Assembly (NCBI GenBank): GCA_037042915.1 | Contig: CM073198.1 | Coordinates: forward strand, 1,302,001-1,366,000 | Source: Auricularia sp. M13 | Lineage: Eukaryota; Basidiomycota; Agaricomycetes; Auriculariales; Auriculariaceae | DNA: 64,000 bases | Reading direction: 5' to 3' | In this document: positions 51,688 through 63,978 of the stretch, piece by piece | How positions within the stretch are numbered: the first letter of the stretch is position 1 | Layout: each line of letters starts with the position of its first letter | The notes under the pieces: generated by a model | Seen by the model: the letters and a program-made list of their open reading frames with translations, nothing else | Database searches by the model: none | What the model was told of the DNA's origin: nothing | Translations under genes and position numbers: made by a program

Positions 51688-53876
51688 ATGTCGGACGCTG
51701 CCCAAGCTGACCCCACGCGCACCGCGCACTCGTCGTACCCGGCGTCCATCGACGCGCCAAAGGACAAGCTGGAGCACGATGAGGCGCACGCCTTGACGAA
51801 GGAGGTCGACACGACCGCCGGCGAGCGCACCGACGGCGTCCCCGAGGCAGTCTGGAGCGTTATCCCCGACGGCGGCCTGCACGCCTGGATGACTGTAGCG
51901 GGCGGGTACGCATGTTCGTCGTTGAAATAATCGTTTTGGCTAATATGGCTACTGCTAGCTGGCTGGTCATGTTTGCGACCTTCGGCTTCCTGAACGCCTT
52001 CGGCGTCTTCGAAGGTCCGTATGGCCGCTCCTGAGCGTCGTATATCCGACCCTGATTGTCCCCATGTACAGACTTTTACGTACGGCAGTATGTTGCGAAT
52101 GAGTCCCCGTCGACCATCGCGTGCGTCTCCTAAAGACCCCTCAACGCTCTCTTCTCACATTTCTACGACAGCTGGATTGGCAGCGTACAGTTATGCCTAC
52201 AGTTCTGCATCGGCATCCTCATTGCCCGCGCATTCGACGAGGGATACTTCCAGTCAGTTTTATCCCTCGTTGCTGTTGTGCGGCTGCCTAATCCGGTGAC
52301 TGACACCCTGTCTTTGTGACTAGTGTGCTAGTGTGGACAGGGTCCATTCTCTATATCGTTTGCACCTTCATGCTGTCCTTGGCCAAGCCCATGCATTATT
52401 ACCAGGTTTGCAATCCCATTTCATCACCGGTCAGAAAGGCTAGGTGGATTGTACAAGAAGATTTCGAACGCAGTCCACATAGGCATGCGCATATGTGCGA
52501 CTGTATGCCAGATCTTCCCGTACAATCCATCCGACCGTTCTGGACGCATCTTTCGCTCATGGCCTTTACTCACGGTATACTCGTTGTTAGTTCCTTCTCA
52601 GCCAAGGCATTGGCTCTGGTATCGGTGTCGGCTTCCTGTTCCTGCCTACAGGTCAGCACGGCTTCATGCTTTCGATTTCCATGCACGACACCGACTTTCC
52701 ATTCCAGTCAGCATCATCGCACATCATTTCGACAAGAAGCGCGCGCTCGCGATGGGCATCGTGTTCACGGGCGTCAGCGCGAGCGGCCTGATTTTCCCCA
52801 TCGTCCTCAACAAGTTCTTCCATGGCAAGGTCGGGTTCCCGAACGGCGTGCGCATCTGCGGCGCGGTCATGAGCGTTGCGCTCATCGTGGGCTGCCTGCT
52901 CATGCGCACGCGTCTGCCGCCGAAGAGCAAGATGCTTGGACGCCCGCCCAAGCCCAACCCGCTCAACTTCTTCAAGGAGAAGGAATATGTCATGATGATT
53001 GTCGGGTACGTGGCGATCCAGTTCGCGAATAATCAGCTAACAGCATGTATCAGCGTCTTCCTGATCCATGTCGGCATTTTCTATCATGGTCAGCTGTCTA
53101 TGCGAGGCGTGTGTGCGCCCGAGCTGACCGCGGGCACGCCCCAAATAGTGTTCTACATCCAGCTCGCGGCCGCGACACACGGAGTCGAGCACGACCTGGC
53201 CTTCGACACGGTGCGCATGAGCAATTGGCCGTCCACCTCAGAGGCTGAACCCGGCCTAGATCACGATCCTGAACGCCTCATCCGCGCTCGGCCGTGTGTT
53301 GCCCAACTTCATCGCGGACCGAGTCGGTGTCTTCAATGTCACCATCACCTCCGCGCTGCTCTGCGCCGGGCTCATCGTCGCCTCCCTCGGCTTCGACTCG
53401 CGCTCCACCGCCGGCGTCATCTGCGTCGCCGTCTTCTACGGCTTCTTCTACGGCACATGTGCGTCTTGGCCTCGCGTGCTGGATAATGGCTGACGGTGTC
53501 CCGTGGCTGCCAGATATCAGCTTGCTCGGCCCGCTGACGGCCACGCTCGCGAAGAGCGTGCACGAGATCGGGTGCGGCGTGCCGTCTTCGAGGATGCTGC
53601 GTAGCTGACGTGCCATAGCATTCGTACGGGCATCGTCTTCCTGTTCCTCGGCATCGCGGCCTTGATGGGCACGCCCGTCGACGGCGCGCTGATTGGCAAC
53701 GGGCCGTTCCACTACGACTGGTGGAAGGGCATCACATTCAGCGCCGTGCGTCTCTTCGGTGCCCGTCTCTTCATACCACTCATGATGTGCTGCAGGTCAT
53801 GATCGTCGGCGGCGCCGCGTCGCTGCTGTACGTCCGCTTCCTACTCGTGAAGCAAAAGGGCACGCAGTTCGTATGA
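51688..53876 (+). CDS. MFS transporter, monocarboxylate-porter (MCT/MCH) type
   Basis: Twelve-helix plasma-membrane or organelle transporter; the fungal family includes riboflavin (Mch5) and unknown organic-acid carriers. Thirteen exons (51688..51905, 51959..52014, 52072..52120, 52172..52252, 52324..52405, 52591..52651, 52708..53005, 53054..53088, 53149..53210, 53260..53458, 53514..53571, 53619..53745, 53796..53876) give 468 residues. Family marks: [31 protein letters not shown], split by intron 1, then DFYVRQYVANES, WIGSVQLCLQF, FLLSQGIGSGIGVGFLFLPT, HHFDKKRALAMGIVFTGVSASG, NASSALGRVLPNFIADR and FYGFFYGTYISLLGPLTA. The cytosolic N-terminus is charged and about 65 residues long. One intron (52406-52590, 185 nt) is far longer than the rest. 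The substrate cannot be told. Confidence 0.85.
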
Positions 53877-54403
53877 CCGTGTCTGACCCGCCCGGCGGTG
53901 TTGTGCTGTTTCATGTTCTATTAGATTCGGATGTTGTGCTGAGCTGCGACGTCGACGACTGTGATGAGGATGTAAGACTACTGCTCGTTAGCGCGTAGTT
54001 ACTTTGTTGTGCACTGGCAGGCACAGACTCACTGTATGTATACTGTGTCATTGTTCCTCGCGATCCTATACCTCGATCGTACGAAAATGCAACGTGCATC
54101 TGCACAACACACGCGGAGTTATCTGTGAACGTCGAAAAGTTACTGTACGAGCTCTATTCTCAATTAGAGATAGTTCAGAGGCATTTGACCTCATTTGACA
54201 CACTCTTCACAATTGAAAACATAACATAATGGCATTTCTCATACAACGGCTACAGTCAGTGCGATAGTGTGCAGAGAGCCCTGCAAGTCGCCCGTTCGGC
54301 GAAGAGGACAGCTGGATGGCAGACAAGGGCAATAATACAGTGATAGAGAACAGGATCAGGCTCAAGTCACGAGCAAAGCGGCGCTTCAAGTTGCTGCTCC
54401 CCG
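53877..54403. other. Convergent 3' flanks
   Basis: Between two genes that end towards each other; no gene or repeat recognised. Confidence 0.55.
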
Positions 54404-56456
54404 TTAGAATACCCAGACAGCATCGCCCTGCCACGTCGCACGCGGCCGGTACGCAAGCTCCTCGTGGTCCATGCGCGTCCGGACGCTCCAGTGCACATGC
54501 GGGTCGCGTTCGGGGATGATGCGCGGGCGGCCCATATTGGGCTTCGACGACCGCTTCCACTTGCCCTTGCCGTTCTGGAACCAGTACGGCGACGGGAACA
54601 GCTCGAGCGCCCACCACAACGGCTGCTCCTTGAGCTCGTCGCGCACCCGGCACAGCACGTCCGCGCCGTACACGTTGAGCTGCAGGCTCGAGCTCGTCGG
54701 GCCGCGCGGAGGGCGGAACGCCCGCGAGAGCGCGGTGTGGTCGCCGGCAGCACTCTCGGACTCGCGGGACGCGGGGCGGCTGAGGCCCAGGAAGGGCGTC
54801 CCGGGCGCGCTGAGCGACAGCCCGAGGCCTGCGATACCGCTGTCCATGCGGTGGCGCGGCGAGAGCATGAACGCGTCGAGGTGCAGGTTGTGCCGCGCAA
54901 GCCCCGCGCGGTCGAAGAGCAGGCCGACCTGCGCGTGGATCGCCTCGCGCACCATCCAGTGGAACGGCACGTTGGAGAGCATGTGCGGCTCCGAGTCCGG
55001 GTCGTTGCCGCCGCCGACGTCCGAGTGCCCGCCGGCGAACCAGACCTCGAGAACGTCCGTCTTGCGCCCCATGCGCGGCGACGGCGACCCTGCGTGCGCG
55101 CGCCACCGCTCAGCGTCCGTCGAGTCGCTCTTGTCGAACTCGCGCTCGAACGCCAGCAGGCTCTCGATCTCCCGCAGCTGGCGTTGCTTGCGCCACTGTT
55201 GCAAATACGGAATCTTGAACTTGCGTTTCTTCTTGTCCTTCTTCGCCTCCTTGTCCGGCAGGCTGTCCGTCTGAGCCGTCTTCTCCGGATCGTCCGCCTC
55301 TGGAAGGGGAATAACGCCTTGCGGGGAGGGCACAGGCGTATGCAGCCCAGAGTGCTCGTCCAGGTCTGCGCCCGGAAGCTCGAGGTGAGGAGGCGGCGCG
55401 GGCGAGCGCCCGCCCGTGGCAACTGAGGAGGGCCCGGCAGTCCTGACGCCTTCGGATTCGGCGATGATGTGCAGGGACGGCGCTACAGGTGCAGCTGGCG
55501 AGTGCGTGGCCGTGGGAGGTGCAGACTGCGTCCCACGTCGCTGCCGCTTGCCGCACGCGGGCTCAGGGTGGTCCGCACTGGGCCGCGAGTGCTCCCAGAG
55601 CGTCGGTCGGAAGCGCGAGCGATGCTCATCGAGCGAGAGCGCGTGGCGGAACGTGCGCACGGTCGCATTGGACGACGTGAAGGGCAGCGTGCGAGCGTGG
55701 ATGACGCCCACGCTCGATACCGTGTCCCATAGCCCCATAAAGTCAATTTCGACCGTGCGCGAGAAAGTCTGTTTGAATCGGCGGCTCTGCTCAAATCCCG
55801 TCGCGTCGTTGCGCCGGTACATCTTGTACGCGAAAGGCGCGTGGTGTAGGTTGTCGCGCGGGAGGAGGCCGACCTTGTGCAGCATTCCCGCGAGCGAACG
55901 GGCGGTGTAGGCGCCGCGGCTGAAGCCAAACATGACGATTCTGAGGGGAAAGAGTGGCGTGTAAGGTCATATGCTGTATTGTGACAAGCTGCAAACTCAC
56001 CTATCTGCAATAGCAAAGTCAGCTGAGTCGGGCGATGACTTCGACGACAGAGACGCACCTCCTGGTTGGTAGTTCTGCATGAGAAACGTGTAGCCGCCGA
56101 GGACGTGCTCGTCCAGATACCAGGCGATGGCCATGTCGACCATCTTCGCGCACCACAGCAAAGCCGGCGTCAGAACGCCGGGCTTCGCGAAAGTGCCGAC
56201 GCCGGGCTGGGACGGGCGTCCACGTCAGCCGCGGTAGTGCAATGAGAGAGACGAAAGCTGACCTGGTAGTATACGAGCTGCTTGTCCGGTTCGTCCTTCT
56301 TGAGCAGCGAGAAAAGCTTGACGACATTCGTGTTCTGGCTCAGGGTCAGCGTGAATAGGAGCAAGGGGCACCGCGACGCACGTCGCCGTCGAACTGGCTT
56401 GCAGTGCCGTCGAAGCAGAGAACGAGAGTGCGTCCGTGGTTCGTAGTCGTGTTCAT
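54404..56456 (-). CDS. DUF2235 / Tle1-like alpha-beta hydrolase
   Basis: DUF2235 proteins are predicted serine hydrolases related to the catalytic domain of bacterial T6SS phospholipases (Tle1); they are common and unstudied in mushrooms. Exons 56456..56382, 56334..56263, 56206..56059, 56004..56001 and 55940..54404 give 611 residues. Marks: LVLCFDGTASQFDGDNTNVVKLF, split by an intron after GD, then GVGTFAKPG, the nucleophile elbow GFSRGAY, IDFMGLWDTVSSVG, HALSLDEHRSRF, and VWFAGGHSDVGGG with the probable catalytic His. The fourth exon is only four bases (ATAG) and is required to make PGDRIVMFGFSRG. The region about 290-400 is disordered, with a basic KEAKKDKKKRKFK cluster. No signal peptide. 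Large plus-strand frames over the gene are shadows. Confidence 0.83.
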
Positions 56457-57786
56457 GTCGTATCAGAGTCGTAAAGGATGGCTCCCGAGCCTGAACAGGA
56501 GTGCGCGGTGCGAGCGCTATGGACTGTTTCTGTCAATACAGTTGAAGAGCGAGGCGGATTTATCTATATACTCACCCTGAGCGTCTTTGTCCACGCGACT
56601 GTAGCCGGGGAAAACGGGAAAGCGGGCACGCAGGTGAAAGTCCAAGACCAAGAGCAGGTAGATCCCAAGCCGGGCGCGCCGATTGATGCGCCCGAGCACA
56701 GCACCCCGGAACGCCTATTTGGGAAGCATACAGATGCCGCGATGAGTCCGTCATGGGCCTAATTATCCTAGTTTCTGAGTCAAATTTTGGAGCAGGGGAG
56801 TGGCCATTGTAGCTCTGACTGGAGGCTCGACGGGGACTTGCGTTGACAGGAGCCAGCGCAAATCAGAAACGGTGCAAAACCGATGCTAACAAGCTGTAAC
56901 AAGCAGTGCATAACGGCTATGCACTGACGTGTGTATAACAGCTATGCACTGCCATAAGTACGACAGGAAATCTAGACGTCGTGGGTCACAAAAGCAAGTC
57001 TCGGTGCGGCCGGAAACTCTATAGCAATGAGGCAACCGGCCCAAGATCAAGACGCCCATATCAAGCCGTTGAGTGCTGAGAAAAGACAGAGTTCCAAGAA
57101 GCCCAGCAGCTTCCCAGCAGAATGTTTCGCACACGACTGCCAAGCTCCAGCACTGTGCAGCCGAGTAAGCCACCGGCTGCAATGGGGCCGGTGTGTCCGA
57201 AAGTAAAGCTACAATTTAGGAGAGCCTTGTATGCTTGTGCGAAAGCCCACTACATTTGCGCGACCGAGAGACGAACGAAGGCGAGAGCAGAGCGGCGCTG
57301 ACTTGGCGCGGCTGGGACCGTCGCTGCGGGCCCAAAATTACATAATCAACAACAAACGCAGTAGCAAACTGCTTTCAATGGTGTGTTGACACTGGATAGG
57401 AGTGCACGCAAAGTGCACGCTCACGTAGCTTATGGAATGCCGCCTAATTTCAGGAATTCACGCAAGATTTGCGAAGAGTACTCGTTCCAATGAGTGTTCC
57501 CTCGGAGTATTACCCGCAACTTTTCTCAGCTGGAATGTGCCTCGCCAGACTGCGATTTTGTATGCGAGCCCAGTGCAAGCAGCGCCTCAGGTCCGCGGAT
57601 CTGCAGCCTGGCGACTGCTCAAGTCTCAGTGAACCATCATCGCATTGCTCATTCTAAGTCTTATTGTGTCTATCGCAATTTTTTCATTCGTAACTTCGTA
57701 GTCTCCTTTTCAGACTTGATGGAAAAAGATAATCGTTCCAAAGTAAAGTAACTTCGCAAGTGCACATCGCCGTAAAGAGCAGCAGC
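56457..57786. other. Intergenic, no gene seen
   Basis: 1.3 kb with no family-like frame or clear repeat. Confidence 0.5.
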
Positions 57787-59740
57787 TCAGTACATCCATC
57801 TAAAGAACAGGTTAGTTCTGCATTCGGGATCAGGGGCGCCTACGCACCTGAAACTCGGATGCTTCGCACCGTCCTGCAGGATGGAAGTATCGACATCCTT
57901 CGCCTTCAGCACCACTCCCTGCTTCCGATTCCTCCGCGCGTTATCCCAGCGCATGTACGCGCCGAACACGGCGGTCAGCACGATAGCGACTCCGCCGAAG
58001 ACCGCGGAGACGACGAGAGCGAGGGTGTACTTGGGCTCGTCCTTCGCGCGGAACACATTGCTTGCGATGAGGCCCGCGGAGTTGCCGAAGGCGACGATGA
58101 TGGCAACGAGGACGGCGCGCTTGTTCTCGTCGAGCGTGTTGTTCGAACACCATGAGACGGTGAGCACTGACGGCGAGAAAGACTGCCGATCTCATGTCAG
58201 CAACGGCAAAGAATGGGATAACGGGGTGTGGCGCACCCCCATGCACAGCAGGAAACATGCGAAATACGCGACTTGCAGGTGCTCAAGCACATCGATCACG
58301 CCCAGGATAATGAAGCCCACCATCGTCACGGCGAGGGCGACGATCAGATGTGTTGACCTGTAGCTAGTTGAAGCAATCGCAGCTCGGGAATGCATCGACT
58401 CACCGCTCGCGGAAGTAATCGGAAGACTGTGTGAGCAAAATGAGGCAGACCGCGCCGACGATATTGGGTGCGACGGTGTAGAGATTCGTCTTGACGGTCG
58501 AATACCCCTGAAAAGATGTGAGAAATTTGGCGAACGTGAGCTGTTGTGACGCCGCACCAGACGGCCGACAATCTGTGGCAAGAAGTTCGAGACAGCGCCA
58601 AGCGGGACGCCAAGGGTGAACATGATAAAGAGCCAGAAGATGGTCTGCCACTCCCCAATGCTCTTGAAGGCGCCCTTGATGTCGAGCTTGGTGCCAAGTT
58701 TCGACGACGAATCGCGAAGCATGCGGTTGCGCGCGGTTATCCGTTCCTCCTCGCTCAGGAAGCGCGCGGTGTCAACCGAGCGGGGGAGGATGATAAACAT
58801 CAAGAGACCGATAAGCAGAGTGAAGGAACCCTCTACGAGGAAGAGGATTTGCCATCCCTTGAGCTTGTTGCTCTTGATTTGGAAAACACCGAAAGCTGGC
58901 ATAAAGTGGCTCAGCCGACGCGTAGCACGCGGGATGGGACAAAAGACACACCGAGGAGGCCACCGAAGGCTCCCGCAATGGACGCTGCAGCGTAGAAGAT
59001 GCCTACCCGCCGCGCGAGCTCGCCACGGGTGTAGAACGAACTGAGATAATACACGACTGCAATTCGAGATTAACTCAACGCGCGCGCCAAACCGGAGTGA
59101 CGAAAGTCACGAACCTCCAGGCAAGCATGCCGCTTCAGACACCGCCAGCAGCACGCGCAGCGTCATTATGCCGCCAAAGTTCTTCGCGGCCGCGCTGAGG
59201 AGGGAGATGCCGCCAAATCCGAATGCCATAATGGGCAACACACGTGCCGCTGAGAAGCGCTTGATGAGGATGGTGATAGGGGTGCCCATGACGCAGAACG
59301 GCGCGTAGAAAGCTGGTCGTTGCTCAAAAGTCAGCATGCTGACGGCGGAGGACGCTGGGAGGTATACGCGTGACTTACCGGTAATGAGCTGGTAGTACTG
59401 GTTTCCCACGAGGTGCAGATCCTTGTCGAGGTGGTTCGTTTTGGCGTTAGCCAGGCTCGTCTTGTCTAAGGCGTTGCTTCAACGAGAGGTATAGATCAGT
59501 CGTGCGACATGCGGTGACTCGGAAAGAAAGCGCCTACCAGAGATAAAACAACGCGAGCAGTGGGAGCATAATCAGGTCGAACTTGAGCAAAATACGCCTT
59601 TGCACTGCAGGGTCAGGCTCTGGGATGTCGTGAATGCCGTCTTCGCCAGGGACCCGCGCGTCGTGCGTGCTGCCGCCGCTGAGCGACTTCTCGTCGGCAT
59701 AGTCCTTCTTGTCCTCGAGGTCGTGCTTGAGGTCGCTCAT
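57787..59740 (-). CDS. MFS transporter, DAL5/TNA1 (anion:cation symporter) type
   Basis: This family carries allantoate, nicotinate, biotin precursors and similar anions across the plasma membrane. Nine exons (59740..59538, 59476..59379, 59312..59115, 59056..58952, 58895..58558, 58507..58404, 58363..58237, 58182..57848, 57799..57787) give 506 residues. Marks: VQRRILLKFDLIMLPLL, LDKTSLANAKTNHLDKDL, YYQLITAFYAPF, ACLPGVVYYLSSFYTRGELARR (read across an intron), GWQILFLVEGSFTLLIGL, ILPRSVDTARFLSEEER, FTLGVPLGAVSNFLP and VSWCSNNTLDENKRAV with FGNSAGLIASNVFRAKDEPKY. Twelve hydrophobic segments fit. The last exon is 13 bases and gives the ending SFRWMY; reading on instead yields an unrelated tail. 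Which anion it carries is unknown. Confidence 0.87.
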
Positions 59741-60304
59741 GGTCGTGATCGGCCGGTTGGGTGGGTGGGCTGGAGCGAGTCGCAGCACGGGCACCAAACG
59801 CCGGGGGTTGCCTATTTATCGTGTCCACGAGACGCATTGTGTTGGAGCATATCATATCAGTTCGATCGGAGAACCCTTACCGTATGTGGGTGAGCGCGGC
59901 GCTGTCCGGTTTGCCCCGTGCCATACTAGTATGGACTCGGAGAGCACCGCGCCGGCCTGCCGAATCAATAATAGTTTCGGGGACGTGCATGTCCACAAAA
60001 TGCAGCGAAGCGGGTATTCCTACGGGCGCGAATCTCTAAAACTGGGGAAATCGACGCCTCAGAGGCTCAGAATTCTGCTCGCTGCTGCGAACACTTGAAA
60101 TCAATCCTCTCCGCCCTATACAGTATGTACAAGTTGTTATCTTTGAGAGAGGTTTCTGACGGTGCGCCCGGCCCGTGCACCCGGCCCGGCAACTCGCCCT
60201 GAAATGAGCCTTGATTACTTATCGCCGGCTTCACAGATTATGAAGTCAGGACTCAAGATTAGTAGGCACAGGAACAACGAGAATAGGATCGGATAGGATA
60301 AACA
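59741..60304. other. Promoter side of the DAL5-type gene
   Basis: No gene recognised; ends at the target duplication of the following element. Confidence 0.5.
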
Positions 60305-60986
60305 GGATGGCGGCTCCATCTCAATGGTTTCCTTTTATATTTTGCACCGGCTGATCGCATACTCGGACATTCGGCCGCAAAGGCCGCCATGGTTCGTTGA
60401 TGATCCAAAGCTGGACAAACACGACCGTCTTTTCCCTTCCCACCGTCGACCCGCACCCACCACCCCTCCGCGGCACGTCCCTCCCCTTCCACCCGCTGTC
60501 TCCTGCCTTCCCTGCCGCCCGCCTGCCGCTGCTCGACTGCGCCCAGCAGAGTCAAGCCCGGCCCTGTCCTCCCCGCCACTCCCGTGCCCACCGTCCCTCC
60601 TTCATTCCGTCCACTTCCCCCTCCCCCACTTCGTTGCTCGCCCGACCATGCATGCAGCCTCCCGGTTTGCATTATTGCCTGTAGATACTCAATTGCTCAT
60701 AATTTAAGTTGGTCCAATATATGTCTGTCCGCCGTGTTTTCAGGGTTGAAAAATTTCCTGGCCCAAGTAATAAACATAGATCCTAGCGTAATTTTTCAGC
60801 AAATAGTTTGAACTTCTTCCAGAGGCTTGTGGGCTTTATTCGATGAGTGCTCGTAGTCAACTTGAAAAAGTGTGGACTTCGTCTGTCCGCTTTCATCCGG
60901 ATATTAAAGCGCAATCACCGGTGCCGAGTTGTTGCGATCAGCCGGTGCAAAATATAAAAGGAAACCATTGAGATGGAGCCGCATCC
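60305..60986. mobile_element. Non-autonomous TIR element with 8-bp (or 9-bp) target duplication
   Basis: Imperfect inverted repeats of about 54 bp (left 60305-60358, right 60933-60986) share GCGGCTCCATCTCAATGGTT and the following 30 bases, ending near CTGATCGCA. Direct repeats GATAAACA flank the element (60297-60304 and 60987-60994); a ninth base G also matches if the end is set one base inward. Eight bp suggests hAT, nine a Mutator-like element. The interior is pyrimidine-rich and has no transposase. Confidence 0.7.
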
Positions 60987-60995
60987 GATAAACAG

Positions 60996-62469
60996 TAAGA
61001 TCGGGCAGATCCCCCAGGAACGTCAGCTTAGGCTCGTAACCTGTCGCTTCATTCAAAGTCTGACAAATGTCTTCGTCAGCCGAACGGAGTTTCCAACTCC
61101 GACACAACGAAAGTCTGGTTACAAGACTTAACAATCACTCTGCGTGTGCTATATACAGTTCAACACCGCAGAAACCGAGAAACCAGCCGCGCGGACATTC
61201 CTGCACAATCCGACCATTGAAGTTAGACCAGGTAATCTGGTTCCGCGGAAGTAACCCACGCCATTAATTGGGCACAAACTCGCTCCAATACCGCTCTCAG
61301 GCCTCAGTTATTAAGGGAAGAGATGTAAACATGTTTATTTAGTGTCATACTAAGCAAAATAGGTCGGAAACCCAACTTGAGAGCTCCCACAGAGGTCTTC
61401 ATGCGGCGGGCCGAGAACCAAATCTCGGTCCCGTTTACATGAGACCTGAGCCCGAGGGTTCCAATTCCAGGTCCCGTTTAGATGTGAGAAAGAGCCTCTG
61501 GAGGCGCGATGTTTGGACCCGTCCAGATAGGACATATATCGGGTTTTTCGGGGGGGCTACCGTGTTGCACATTATCAAGGATGTTTCACCGACGGGGAAG
61601 GCGAAGGAAAGGAGGAAATACGGTTTCGCTCAACATATACTGAGAAGAGACTGGCCCCAAACGACTTGCGAAACTCGCAGCCAAGTGCTAGATGGTCTCC
61701 TCACTACCTCACACGCTGCAACCCTACTTTGCTACGGTGTCCCGCTGCTAGCATCGACCGTGCCCCTGTCGCACCGCCTGCGATGGGCCGCTACGGCCGG
61801 TGCGGGACTGGCTTACTCTGCAACTTTCCTCCATCGTCAGGCCAGACGGTGCACCAGTTGGCGGTCCCCGCGGCAGCACGACTCAGAGTTCGATTCTTTG
61901 ATCGGACATCGTCCGTGTGTAGTGCGCTTTTGTGCGGCCTCTGCTATTCTCCGCGGAGACTTCAAAGAGGGCGCTTGCGACGGGCCGTAGTCGATACCGA
62001 CGTTGCCTCCCAATACCAGGTTGACGATGGTCTTACAGTAGTTTGCAGAGGCTCGCGCTCCGTCTCATAGCGGCTGGAGTGTGGCAACGCATTGCTGTGA
62101 GCTCGTACGCGATAGAAATACTTATCCAAACCCATCCTCATAGTGCTGTTTAATTGGCTGTCTAGAGTTGATTCTGCGCAGCCCGATTGGAAGTCGTGGT
62201 CCTCAGGGAGTCAGATGGTCGAGGCCCGGATGAGACCTCAATTGACATTTCCGGTGGGCCGAACATGGTGCGTCAAAACATGAACAGCGGACGTAATCAC
62301 GCATTCAGTCCTGTCATGAAAGACATAATCCTGAACCTGGCTCAATCAATTTCTAAGAAGGCCGTCGCGGCCGCTGCGAGCAGGGACGACCTGTCAAAGT
62401 CAAGTGCGCGCATTTCGCGGTAATTGCCGGAACGTGGTTGACCTCCGACTTTGCTCTTATAACGAAACC
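60996..62469. other. Intergenic, no clear gene
   Basis: Frames at 61439-62070 and 62187-62423 lack any family resemblance. A GGTCCCGTTTA motif occurs twice near 61427 and 61471. The right end is the RAP1 promoter. Confidence 0.45.
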
Positions 62470-63978
62470 ATGGCCCAACAGCCTCCGCAAGTAAGATTAA
62501 CGCGTCATTTACGAATATTATTGTTTACCTGAATACAGATCTTCAGAGATGAGGACGGCCATCGTATATTATTCGGCATACGGCTGGGGAACGGGGCTGA
62601 GGCCGACCGCGAACGCGACCGCGTCAAGGAGCTTGTAGAGGTTCGCGCGAATTCAAAAATTAAATCAAAATGTTAACCAGAACCTACAGAGCCACGGCGG
62701 ACGCGTAGTCGGCTACTCTGCATACCCCAAGACCGGCTACATGTTAGTTGACACTGAGACAGACGAAGGCCGTCAGTTGTCGACCGAACGTCACGCTCCG
62801 CCTCAACGCTACGTCGTACACTATGCCTGGCCCGAACTCTGCATAAACGCAGGAAGAATCTTGCCGCCGCTGCTCCACCCGCCTGTGTTTGTGCTGGACG
62901 GCGAACCGGTCAAGATACACCTGCACAAGAGCTTGTCGCACGATAGCGCCGAGGCGCTTCGCGATTTGATTCAGGTGGGAGAATATTCCTGGGATACGTG
63001 CTATGCTAATCTGTGCATTCAGGACTATGGTGGCGACACGGATATAGATCCCGACGAGGCCAACGTGATCATTGCCAGCCAGAAGCATGTTTCGTATCGC
63101 ACGCTGCTCAAGCGCTACAAAGGCGCTGTCCAGACGCCTCCCTGGGTATACCGCATGATCAAGCGAGGCAAGCCATTGGTGGCAGCTCCACTTCCGGGCC
63201 CACCTGAGGTACCCCAGCCTGCGGCATTACCGCGGCAGTTGGAGGAGGTGGAGGTGAACCGCGGGAAAGAGCCCGAATTCGAGGACCTTTTCCCTCATCA
63301 ACCTCCAAGCAGAGAACGCGTGGGGTACGTATGGTACTTTTAAGCTCGCCCTCTTTCATGAACGTGTTGTAGGTTCACACCAGAGGAAGACCTCCAGTTC
63401 ATCAAGTACCTCGCCGATCTCGACGTCCTCATCGCCGGCGGTCTTGCGGGCAACTCCCTCTATCAGCACATGCGAGATACGGTGCGTTCGTGCCTCCCCG
63501 CTAATCAATTCTAACTCGCAGACAGCAACCGTGGGCAAAGCGCCATACATGGCAGTCGTGGCGACAGCGATACCATAGGAATAAGGCCATATACATTGAG
63601 CACATCTGCAAGCAAGCCAGACGCAACTACGCCGCGCTGCCGCCGCCGAAGAAGCGAGAGGTCCAAGAGCGGTACAAGATCCGCAAGGAGATGGACAAGG
63701 CCAAGGCCAGGCGGCGACGCGAGCAGCTTGAGCTCGATGAGTTTGGTTTACACAAAATTCTCGGTCTGCCAGGCGATGCGTCGGAGGAGGCAGAGGATGT
63801 GTACGACCTGTGGGCACAGCAGATGCCCGATGACGAGCCTGTTCGGCCGCAGAATGCGCGCCGACAGCGCGCTGTGGACGAGGATGAGGTGCATGGCCAG
63901 GAAGAGGAGGAAGAGGAGGAGGCTGCCGCGCTGGAGGAGGAACCGCCGGTGCAAGACAACGACGCAGACTTCCTGTGA
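62470..63978 (+). CDS. RAP1: RAP1 telomere-binding/shelterin protein (BRCT + Myb)
   Basis: Rap1 is a conserved telomere protein, recruited by a TRF-like partner or binding DNA directly. Exons 62470..62490, 62539..62640, 62690..63324, 63373..63481 and 63526..63978 give 439 residues. An N-terminal BRCT-like domain (about 8-100) reads IFRDEDGHRILFGIRLG, VKELVESHGGRVVGYS and TGYMLVDTETDEG. A middle region holds RYVVHYAWPELCINAGRILPP, shown across residues about 80-105, with a second conserved block WDTCYANLCIQDYGG. The Rap1-type Myb domain starts FTPEEDLQFIKYLAD and continues SLYQHMRDT and HTWQSWRQRYHRNKAIYIEH across the last intron. The tail is KARRRREQ basic and then very acidic. A separate C-terminal RCT domain is not evident. 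Assignment rests on BRCT-Myb order and the HTWQSWR motif. Confidence 0.82.

Noticed and set aside
54464-55426. Plus-strand frames of 267-320 codons over the DUF2235 gene
   Set aside because: Shadows of the real minus-strand exon, which carries the GFSRGAY and GGHSDVGGG motifs.
61439-62070. Two overlapping plus-strand frames of 134 and 183 codons
   Set aside because: No motif, mixed codon use and no splice structure.
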